64,000 nt of DNA from Sphingobacteriales bacterium 39-19 (GTDB lineage: Bacteria; Bacteroidota; Bacteroidia; Chitinophagales; Chitinophagaceae). Numbering within the stretch: position 1 is the stretch's first letter; every line of letters starts with the position of its first letter. A program made the position numbers and the translations under genes. The stretch lies in assembly GCA_001898465.1 (NCBI GenBank), contig MKTX01000013.1, positions 21,583 through 85,582 of the forward strand. The letters are read 5' to 3'. Positions 53,262-60,202 of the stretch are shown here, piece by piece. The notes beneath the pieces are model-generated. The model was not told the DNA's origin. It saw nothing but the letters and a program-made list of their open reading frames with translations, and ran no database searches.

Positions 53262-54218
53262 TTAATTTGATTTCAACTTTTTTTCTATTTCCAGCGCTTT
53301 GGGAAAGAGAATATTATTTTCCAGGTGAATATGTAAATGCAAATCATCTTCAAATTCTTCCAGCATGCGGAACAATAAACTATAGCTTGCGCAGGCATCT
53401 TCGGGTAAGGTATAATCCCGGGATAAATGCCTGATCTCTTCCATATTTTTTCCTACCAGCTCATGTTCCATTTCCATCATATTGATGGGATTGCGTACAG
53501 AACCTAGTTGGGCAGCATGTGCTTCTCCTTTATTGGCGCCCACCAGCTCTTTAATATAGGGGAATAGTATTTTTTCTTCTTTAATCATGTGTGAACTCAT
53601 TTCGTCATTCACTTCTTCTACCAGTTCATGAATGCGAATTAATTCGGGATGTTGGCCGCCATGTACCTGCTTTACTTTATTGGCATAGGCTGACAGGTCG
53701 GGTAAAGTCTTTCTTACAAAACTATGATGTGTATTAACAATATAATCTGCCAGGAAATCCAGGTTCCATTCACCATACGGTAAAGGACGAGTATTGGGCG
53801 CTTTATCTGCCTGCTGCAATTCCTGTTCTACTTTGGCCGGATCAATCCCTTTTTCCGCACAAGCTTCTTTCACTGTTTTTTTACCACCGCAACAAAAATC
53901 CAAACCATATTTTTTAAACACTTCGGCTTTACGCAAATCATGGGCAGCTATTTGTCCCAGTGTTTCTTCATTTTCGCCGCTTATTTTTTTTGTAATTTTT
54001 ATATGCCACCACTGGGGGCCACTCTCCAGGTAATCCCAGGTAAAAATATTTCCTCTTTCACCCAGCAGTTGATAATATAGCGGTTTGGGATCATGATCAT
54101 TGTGTATCACCAGGCTCTCTCCCTCTGCTAATTCATCAAAACGGGCAAAAATGGTGGGATGCTTTTGCCTGGGTTCCAGCAGGGTTACGTTTAAGATATT
54201 TTCTGTTTCTGTTTGCAT
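53262..54218 (-). CDS. ric: Iron-sulfur cluster repair di-iron protein (RIC/ScdA/YtfE) with N-terminal DUF2249 domain
   Basis: The 318-residue protein repairs Fe-S clusters damaged by nitric oxide or peroxide. Residues about 10-78 form a DUF2249 domain (FARFDELAEGESLVIHNDHDP). Residues about 85-140 form the DUF542/ScdA-N region with LDFCCGG (Cys 109-110). The rest is a hemerythrin-like di-iron domain with the His/Glu set HHSFVR, HELVEEVNDEMSSHMIKEE, MMEMEHE and HLHIHLENNILFP. The fusion to DUF2249 mirrors the separate DUF2249 gene downstream. The promoter carries a strong palindrome, consistent with control by an Rrf2/NsrR or Crp-Fnr type regulator. Confidence 0.95.
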   Translation of the reverse strand: MQTETENILNVTLLEPRQKHPTIFARFDELAEGESLVIHNDHDPKPLYYQLLGERGNIFTWDYLESGPQWWHIKITKKISGENEETLGQIAAHDLRKAEVFKKYGLDFCCGGKKTVKEACAEKGIDPAKVEQELQQADKAPNTRPLPYGEWNLDFLADYIVNTHHSFVRKTLPDLSAYANKVKQVHGGQHPELIRIHELVEEVNDEMSSHMIKEEKILFPYIKELVGANKGEAHAAQLGSVRNPINMMEMEHELVGKNMEEIRHLSRDYTLPEDACASYSLLFRMLEEFEDDLHLHIHLENNILFPKALEIEKKLKSN

Positions 54219-54247
54219 GTTTTATTCTTTTAAATAAATTGATAACA

Positions 54248-54255
54248 CAAAAGTA
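54248..54255 (-). promoter_or_regulatory. ric promoter, -7 element TACTTTTG
   Basis: On the minus strand TACTTTTG matches TAnnTTTG and lies 29 bases upstream of the ric ATG (54218). The -33 region coincides with the palindrome at 54267-54294. Confidence 0.6.
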
Positions 54256-54266
54256 AGTGTTATTTT

Positions 54267-54294
54267 TAATAAAAGTAAATAAATACTTTTATTA
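54267..54294. promoter_or_regulatory. Perfect 11-bp inverted repeat, candidate operator of the NO-stress genes
   Basis: TAATAAAAGTA (54267-54277) and TACTTTTATTA (54284-54294) are perfect inverse copies with a 6-base spacer. They begin 11 bases upstream of the ric -7 element and cover the -33 position, so a bound regulator would block or assist polymerase. The Rrf2 protein at 50029 is the nearest candidate; a Crp/Fnr-family protein encoded elsewhere is the alternative. Confidence 0.65.
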
Positions 54295-54543
54295 TTTCAA
54301 TAAAATTATCTTTCTATGACAATTGGTATTATGCTACGTAATTTATACTCCCGGGTACGGGGAATGTATGCCTTGTAAAACCACCCGGGCGCAGGGCGGT
54401 TCCTTTTAAGTTTCAAATAAATTTCCTCCTTTTTTATCCTTACCCCGGGTTTCCTCAATATTCCCACAGGATCGCATCCCAGATTTACCGCTCATTAGTT
54501 TACACAAACGGCAACTTTTCATTCAATCTATTTATTCAGTTAT

Positions 54544-55344
54544 ATGAAAAAAACAATCCTGGTCTTTTTGATGTTTACGGGGAGTTTTACCTACGCCCAG
54601 CAAACAAACTATCGGACAGTTAATGACAGCAGCATGGAGCAGCAAAACCAAATAAGTTTAACAGCCCCAACTCCTATTGCAAAAAAGCAGCCTATCCTAA
54701 GGCCTTATATTTTACCTGCCGTATTTATCAGCTATGGTTTTGCTTCTCTAGGGCACAATCCCATCCATCAAATAAATACCAATACTAAAAACGAACTGGC
54801 AGAAGACCATCCCCTGTTTAAAACAAAAATTGATAACTATTTACAATATTCACCGGCTGCTGCAGTATATGCCTTAAATATGGCAGGTATAAAAGGAAAA
54901 AATAATTTTAGGGACAGAACATTTATTTATGCGATCAGTACTGCGATTTCGGGTATTGCAGCCCTGTCTTTAAAATCCATTACAAAAGTAGAGCGGCCGG
55001 ATGGATCAGCGAACAACTCTTTCCCGTCGGGGCATACCACTACTGCCTTTGCTGCGGCCAGCTTCCTGCAACATGAATATAAAAATGTATCGCCCTGGTA
55101 TGGTATTGCAGGGTATGCCGTTGCCTCCGGTGTGGGCGTTTTAAGATTATATAATAATAAACATTGGGTTGGCGATGTAGTGGCAGGCGCCGGCCTGGGC
55201 ATCTTATCTACCCAACTGGCATATACGATTTACCCACTTATTAAAAAGAAACTGTTTACAAATAAATCTTCCCAAACTGTGTTGATTCCCTATTACCAGC
55301 AACATACCGGCGGCATATCCATGTTGTATCAATTTGGCAAATAA
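54544..55344 (+). CDS. PAP2 family phosphatase
   Basis: The 266-residue exported/membrane phosphatase of the type 2 phosphatidic-acid-phosphatase superfamily has a signal peptide ending TYAQ. The three PAP2 motifs are intact: KSITKVERP (144-152), SFPSGHTTTAF (159-169) and NNKHWVGDVVAG (the catalytic His 207 and Asp 211). Substrates could be lipid phosphates such as undecaprenyl pyrophosphate or phosphatidic acid. A second, diverged PAP2 gene follows 26 bases after its stop, in the same direction. Confidence 0.92.
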   Translation: MKKTILVFLMFTGSFTYAQQTNYRTVNDSSMEQQNQISLTAPTPIAKKQPILRPYILPAVFISYGFASLGHNPIHQINTNTKNELAEDHPLFKTKIDNYLQYSPAAAVYALNMAGIKGKNNFRDRTFIYAISTAISGIAALSLKSITKVERPDGSANNSFPSGHTTTAFAAASFLQHEYKNVSPWYGIAGYAVASGVGVLRLYNNKHWVGDVVAGAGLGILSTQLAYTIYPLIKKKLFTNKSSQTVLIPYYQQHTGGISMLYQFGK

Positions 55345-55370
55345 TTTTTTTTTTGATTAGCATTCAAAAT

Positions 55371-56375
55371 ATGAAATACAAATATGCGCTCCTGGTTATT
55401 TTATTCCAATTTTCTTTAGCAACTGTAGCTTTTACACAAGCGACATTGCCGATGGATACCATACCCATAAAAGATGAACAGGCTTTTGATATCGGCCAGG
55501 GAAAATCCCTCGTATATGCAAAACCCAAGCCTTTTGCATTTATTACCCAGCTACCAAGAGCAACAATGGGAACAGTGAACGCAACTTTTTCTAAAAAAAG
55601 CATCAAGCCTTTGGCATTCATTGCAGTAACAACCGGGTTATTGATTTTAGCAGATGAACCCATTGCCAATGGCCTGCAGCAATTTTGCCGCAACATCCAA
55701 GTAGATCCTACTGAAAAAAACAAGATTATCTGGTCTATTAAACTGGGCAGTAAACCCACTACCCTTATCAAGGCGCCGCAAAACATCAACACCGCCCTAT
55801 ACCAGGTAGGCCAGGGATTCCCGGGCTTGCTCCTGGGCGCCGGCATGTTTGCTTATGGAAAAATAAATCACAACTACAGGGCTACCCGTACCGCCAGCCA
55901 GCTTGCCGAAACATTTATATTAATGGGGGCTACTACCCAGGTATTAAAACGAATTACCGGCAGGCAAAGCCCGCAGCCCGGCAATGAAAACAGTAACCAA
56001 TGGCATTTCTTCCCCTCCTTTAGCGCCTATCAAAAAAATACACCGCGGTATGATGCATTTCCATCGGGCCACCTGGCAACACTAATGAGTACCGTAACGA
56101 TTTTAACAGAAAACTATCCCGAAAAAAAATGGATAAAACCGGTAGGATATTCGGTAACCGGGCTGGTGGCGCTCTCCATGATAAATAATGGCGCTCACTG
56201 GGCCAGCGATTACCCCCTGGCCTTAGGCCTGGGCTATTTATGTGCCCGGCAAGTGGCTAAATTAAACAGGCAACTGGTAAATAAAAATACCACTGCTAAA
56301 AACCTAAACAGGCTCCGGGTAAGTTTACAATATGTAAATGGACATATCATGCCCGCCTCTATTTATAAATTATAA
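55371..56375 (+). CDS. PAP2 family phosphatase, second copy
   Basis: The 334-residue protein from MKYKYALLVILFQ (an upstream TTG at 55353 is less likely) has a signal peptide ending AFTQ. The PAP2 motifs are KRITGRQSP, AFPSGHLATLMS and NNGAHWASDYPLALGLGY. Motif 1 reads KxxxxRQSP rather than KxxxxxxRP, so the Pro of the consensus is shifted, a known variant in Bacteroidota. It differs strongly from the first copy, so this is an old pair rather than a recent duplication. Confidence 0.9.
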   Translation: MKYKYALLVILFQFSLATVAFTQATLPMDTIPIKDEQAFDIGQGKSLVYAKPKPFAFITQLPRATMGTVNATFSKKSIKPLAFIAVTTGLLILADEPIANGLQQFCRNIQVDPTEKNKIIWSIKLGSKPTTLIKAPQNINTALYQVGQGFPGLLLGAGMFAYGKINHNYRATRTASQLAETFILMGATTQVLKRITGRQSPQPGNENSNQWHFFPSFSAYQKNTPRYDAFPSGHLATLMSTVTILTENYPEKKWIKPVGYSVTGLVALSMINNGAHWASDYPLALGLGYLCARQVAKLNRQLVNKNTTAKNLNRLRVSLQYVNGHIMPASIYKL

Positions 56376-56443
56376 TCCTATCTCAGCGCCCGGCAACATT
56401 TTTTAATGATCCCTGCCTATTTCATAGATTTACATAAAAAAAT

Positions 56444-57781
56444 ATGAAAAAGCTGCTCCTTCTCTTTATCATTTTTTTTGCCAGCCATACAAATGCCCAA
56501 ACGATTTCCATTGATCGCAATGAAACCGTGGCCGCCATGCTGGATGAAATTTCAGCAGACTCATTAAAAAGTTATATTCAAAAAATGGTGAGTTTTGGTA
56601 CCCGCCATACCCTGAGTTCACAAACAAATCCCAAAAGAGGTATTGGCGCTGCCCGCAATTATGTGCTGGGTAAATTTAAAGAGTTTGAAAAAAATGCAGC
56701 AGGCAGGCTGAGCAGTTTTATTGATACCACAACCATTGCAGCCGATGGCCGCCGGGTAGACCGCAATATTGTATTGGGCAATGTAATGGCCATATTACAG
56801 GGTACTGACCCGGCTGATAAAAGAGTGTTTATCATCAGCGGCCATTTAGACAGCCGCAACAGCAATATCATGGACAGCACAGGTGAAGCGCCCGGCGCCA
56901 ATGATGATGCCAGTGGGGTAGCTGCTGTAATAGAAGCCGCCCGGGTGATGAGCAAAAACCATTTTGCAGCTACAGTAATTTTTGTTGCTGTAAGCGGGGA
57001 AGAACAGGGTTTATTGGGTTCTGCTTTTTTAGCCAATAAAGCAAAAAAAGAAAACCTGGAAATTGGCGCCATGCTCAACAACGATATTGTGGGCAGCAAC
57101 AACAGCAATGAAACCCATATTGTAAACAATACCCAACTGCGGGTTTTTAGTGAGGGTATTCCTGCCACGGCAGATGAAAAGACGGCCCAGCGAATCCGGT
57201 TTTTAGGATTAGAAAATGAATCTGCCAGCCGGCAATTAGCCCGCTATGTAAAAGAAACAGGTGAACGGTATGTGGATCAGTTGGAAGTTGTTTTGGTTTA
57301 CCGCCCCGATCGCTTTTTAAGAGGCGGCGATCATATTCCTTTTTTAAAAAATGGTTTTACGGCTGTACGGATTACCGAGATGAATGAAAATTTTACAAGG
57401 CAACACCAGGACCTGAGAACAGAAAACGGGATTGAATATGGCGATTACCTAAAACATATAGATTTTGATTACCTTAAAAAAAATACATCGGTAAACGTAG
57501 CCGTACTGGCCAGTTTAGCCAATGCCCCTTCGCCGCCCCTGCAACCCAAAATGGATACTAAAGAATTAACCAATAGCACCCTCCTAAGCTGGCAGCCCCC
57601 GGCAAACGGAAAAATAAAAGGCTTTTTTGTTTTAATAAGAGAAACCCATAGCCCGGTATGGCAAAAGAAAATTTTTACAGCCGGCCATTCCATCCGCATC
57701 CCTTATAGCAAGGATAATTATTTATTTGGGGTACAGGCCGTAGGGATGGATGGAGCAGAAAGTATGGGGGTGGGGTTTTAG
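56444..57781 (+). CDS. Exported M28 family zinc aminopeptidase with C-terminal FnIII-like domain
   Basis: The 445 residues carry a signal peptide (ends TNAQ) and an M28 peptidase domain at about 20-360. The zinc-site motifs are visible: IISGHLDSRNS, EAPGANDDASGVAAVIEAARV, AVSGEEQGLLGS, NDIVGSNN and RGGDHIPFLKNGFTAVRI. A C-terminal beta-sandwich resembling FnIII (LSWQPPANGKIKGFFVLIRET) covers about 365-445. Likely it releases N-terminal residues from peptides in the periplasm or outside. Its last 218 bases are duplicated as a broken copy at 59010-59226. Confidence 0.92.
   Translation: MKKLLLLFIIFFASHTNAQTISIDRNETVAAMLDEISADSLKSYIQKMVSFGTRHTLSSQTNPKRGIGAARNYVLGKFKEFEKNAAGRLSSFIDTTTIAADGRRVDRNIVLGNVMAILQGTDPADKRVFIISGHLDSRNSNIMDSTGEAPGANDDASGVAAVIEAARVMSKNHFAATVIFVAVSGEEQGLLGSAFLANKAKKENLEIGAMLNNDIVGSNNSNETHIVNNTQLRVFSEGIPATADEKTAQRIRFLGLENESASRQLARYVKETGERYVDQLEVVLVYRPDRFLRGGDHIPFLKNGFTAVRITEMNENFTRQHQDLRTENGIEYGDYLKHIDFDYLKKNTSVNVAVLASLANAPSPPLQPKMDTKELTNSTLLSWQPPANGKIKGFFVLIRETHSPVWQKKIFTAGHSIRIPYSKDNYLFGVQAVGMDGAESMGVGF
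57564..57781 (+). repeat. Duplicated 3' end of the M28 gene, intact copy
   Basis: These 218 bases match 59010-59226 at roughly 97% by eye; most differences lie in the first 40 bases. Similarity ends at the stop codon in both copies. Confidence 0.9.
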
Positions 57782-57840
57782 AGGGGGGAAATTATAATGT
57801 CAACCGGAAAAAATTGAGTACCTGTTTCCAACAAATGGAC

Positions 57841-58248
57841 TTAAGTTTTTTCAATTTCAACCAGATTATTTCTTAACAGGCCAGGTTCTAAGCATTTGAA
57901 TGTAGGGCATTCATACATATCCTGCACGACTCCTTCTTGAATATCAAAAATCAGGTTAAAGTAATTACCGGAATAATTGCCAATAAATGTAAAACCATTG
58001 CATTTGTAGTTGCAATTTTTTGCATTACAAAACCCGGGGTATCGCTGCAAAAATGTATCCCCTGCCTGGATAAATTCATCCAAAGCAGCGCCGAGCAATG
58101 AAATAAAAAAAGGCTTTTCAAAATCCTGGTACGTTCGGTTTTCTTCCAGGAGTGTATCAATCATTTCGATATCCAGTTGCTGTAAAAAATATAATACCGC
58201 ATCAAACTGCGTTTTTATATCCTTATATTTTTGAATTTTAGATTCCAT
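57841..58248 (-). CDS. Hypothetical cysteine-rich protein
   Basis: The 135-residue soluble-looking protein has an N-terminal helical half (MESKIQKYKDIKTQFDAVLYFLQQLD) and a C-terminal half with a cysteine cluster, CNAKNCNYKCNGFTFIGN, then CPTFKC. The spacing suggests a metal site. I recognise no family. Unlike most starts in the window it has a clear Shine-Dalgarno sequence (AGGAG, 7 bases from ATG 58248). It lies between the two copies of the peptidase 3' end and next to the 21-bp array, so it may have come in with that segment. Confidence 0.7.
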   Translation of the reverse strand: MESKIQKYKDIKTQFDAVLYFLQQLDIEMIDTLLEENRTYQDFEKPFFISLLGAALDEFIQAGDTFLQRYPGFCNAKNCNYKCNGFTFIGNYSGNYFNLIFDIQEGVVQDMYECPTFKCLEPGLLRNNLVEIEKT

Positions 58249-58255
58249 AATGTAT

Positions 58256-58260
58256 CTCCT
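58256..58260 (-). promoter_or_regulatory. Unusual strong Shine-Dalgarno AGGAG
   Basis: On the minus strand AGGAG is spaced 7 bases from ATG 58248. Canonical ribosome-binding sites are rare in the other genes of this window, where A/T-rich leaders are the rule. Confidence 0.5.
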
Positions 58261-58451
58261 ATTTTAGTTTCCAGCCCAGTTGTTTTTTTTCTTGATTATA
58301 TGATTTCATAGCTTTTCCTGTGAATTGCATACCATCGGTAAGTTTGTATTTACTTTTTCGGGGTTCGAGACTCGCCGAACCATTTTTAAAAAAGTCATCC
58401 TAAAATCATTTCTATTAGCAAATTTCAGACATCATTTTTAAAAATGCAATT

Positions 58452-58800
58452 CTGCTTTAAGAAAATCTATTCCTGCTTTGCAGAAATCTATCCCTGCTTT
58501 GAGTCAAAATAACCCTGTTTTTTAAAAATCTATTCCTGCTTTAGAGAAATCTATCCCTGCTTTGGAGAAATCTATCCCTGCTTTGAGGCAAAATAACCCT
58601 GCTTTTTGAAAATCTATTCCTGCTTTAGAGAAATCTATTCCTGCTTTGAGTCAAAATAACCCTGCTTTTTGAAAATCTATTCCTGCTTTAGAGAAATCTA
58701 TTCCTGCTTTGAGACAAAATAACCCTGCTTTGCGTCAAAATAAGTCTGCTTTGAGTTAAAGTATGTTTACTTTGCCGTAAAGTATATTTACTTTTGGGGA
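58452..58800. repeat. Tandem array of 17 units of exactly 21 bp
   Basis: CTGCTTT recurs every 21 bases from 58452 to 58746 (15 units, no gaps; one unit has CTGTTTT), with two degenerate units (TTACTTTG-like) at 58767 and 58788. Units come in types (TTAGAGAAATCTATTC, GAGTCAAAATAACC and TTGAAAATCTATTC after CTGCTT/CTGCTTT) that form a 63-bp higher-order repeat three times. The unit is 7 codons; the minus strand would read KAGIDFS-like heptads, but some units contain TGA or TAA. The flanks 58261-58451 and 58801-59009 hold nothing recognisable. Confidence 0.9.
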
Positions 58801-59009
58801 TTTAAGGCACTATAAATAGTCCATTTGGCAGTATTTATAAGATCTACAGGAAGTTTGAGTTTAAAACTGACAAAACTGCAGTTTTAAAAACTAGATTCCA
58901 GAAAGTAAAAAGATTTAAAACTTCGCTGCCGGGATGGTAATTTCTCATTTTTCTCACCCTGCTATATGCAATTTCTCACCCACCCCGCAACCAAAAAGGG
59001 AACCCTGGT

Positions 59010-59226
59010 AATTAACCAATAGCCTCCTCCTGAGCTGGCAGCCCCGGTAAACGGAAAAATAAAAGGCTTTTTTGTTTTAATAAGAGAAACCCATAGCCCG
59101 GTATGGCAAAAGAAAATCTTTACAGCCGGCCATTCCATCCGCATCCCTTATAGCAAGGATAATTATTTATTTGGGGTACAGGCCGTAGGGATGGATGGAG
59201 CAGAAAGTATGGGGGTGGGGTTTTAG
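59010..59226 (+). pseudogene. Broken duplicate of the M28 peptidase 3' end
   Basis: A copy of bases 57564-57781 in the same orientation. A single-base loss in the C-run of the Trp-Gln-Pro-Pro region (CCCCC to CCCC, near 59042-59045) gives an immediate stop. There is no start, signal peptide or peptidase domain, so it is not functional. Confidence 0.85.
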
Positions 59227-59241
59227 GTGCACGATACTTAT

Positions 59242-60150
59242 TTATTTTATTGCTTGTTTTATCAAACTCATTATGTATTCAAGGTCTTTGTCTGTTTCAA
59301 CCTGTATCTGATAATCTCCATTGCCCCAATGCCCTTTTTCTGATACATCTTCAGCAAGCTGCTTGGGGTCATCTAACTTTCCCTTTTTTAGGTTGATCCA
59401 TATTTTAAGAGAGTTTTTCAAAATGCATATATCTGTAAATACTTTACTGTCCTTCCGAAAACCGATTTCCATTTTCTTGGGCTTTATCTCAATCTCATCT
59501 GCTAATTGTAAAACCCCTTGTCTGAATTTTTGATAGAGTTCTGCAATAAGTTCAGTTGTCTTTTGGATATGCTCTTCTTCGGTGTAAACCTTTATTTCTT
59601 CCGTTACTTTTTTGAGTGCTTCTTTATTTTGGGTTAATGGCTTTATACTTTCTGCTGCATTCGATTTTTTAATTGGATTGATGATGATGGTATCATTCTC
59701 AAACTGCTTTACTTCCCACAACTCAATGGCAATGTCTTTGAAGTTTGTTGCCTGAACTTGGTTTTCGGTAAAATTTGTTGATACAAAAGCAACCCTTGTC
59801 TGGCTCCAATCCACATCTTCTCTTTTCATGTTTTGTCTTAGGCTTTCATTGTACTCCACAATAAAATCAGCTTTATTTTCCAGCATCAAACTCAGGTAAG
59901 TAAATCCCTGGTCAACCACACTGATGTTTTTATCTCTTTTGTATTCGATAATGATAAAGGCACATGCCTGTGGATCATAAGCCAATGTATCTATCCGTTT
60001 ATTTTTAATAGTAAACTCACTTTTAACCAATACAAGCCCCATGATGTCAGACAAGTTTTCTTCAAACACTTTTTGAATGTCTTTCTCCAGTTTAAAAGGC
60101 TTTTCTTTTACCTCTTTTAGTTTGCCTGTTTGGTTTGTATATAGTGCCAT
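59242..60150 (-). CDS. PD-(D/E)XK-like nuclease with C-terminal DUF5655 domain, type I R-M accessory
   Basis: The 302-residue protein has an N-terminal half with the endonuclease-fold pattern RIDTLAYDPQACAFIIIEYKRDKN (Asp-53-like and the E-x-K of EYKR, about 53-75), as in DUF91/NucS-like nucleases. The C-terminal half (about 190-302) is DUF5655-like (GHWGNGDYQIQVETDKDLEYIMSLIKQA). Such proteins are often found beside type I restriction genes; the function is not established. It lies 52 bases after hsdR on the same strand and is probably co-transcribed. Confidence 0.8.
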   Translation of the reverse strand: MALYTNQTGKLKEVKEKPFKLEKDIQKVFEENLSDIMGLVLVKSEFTIKNKRIDTLAYDPQACAFIIIEYKRDKNISVVDQGFTYLSLMLENKADFIVEYNESLRQNMKREDVDWSQTRVAFVSTNFTENQVQATNFKDIAIELWEVKQFENDTIIINPIKKSNAAESIKPLTQNKEALKKVTEEIKVYTEEEHIQKTTELIAELYQKFRQGVLQLADEIEIKPKKMEIGFRKDSKVFTDICILKNSLKIWINLKKGKLDDPKQLAEDVSEKGHWGNGDYQIQVETDKDLEYIMSLIKQAIK

Positions 60151-60202
60151 ATCATTTTTTTATTTCATTATTTCGTTGCCGGGTTGGTTTACATTATGAA
60201 TA

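Noticed and set aside
58452..58800. Possible CRISPR array
   Set aside because: The 21-bp units are contiguous, without unique spacers of constant length, and no cas gene is near.
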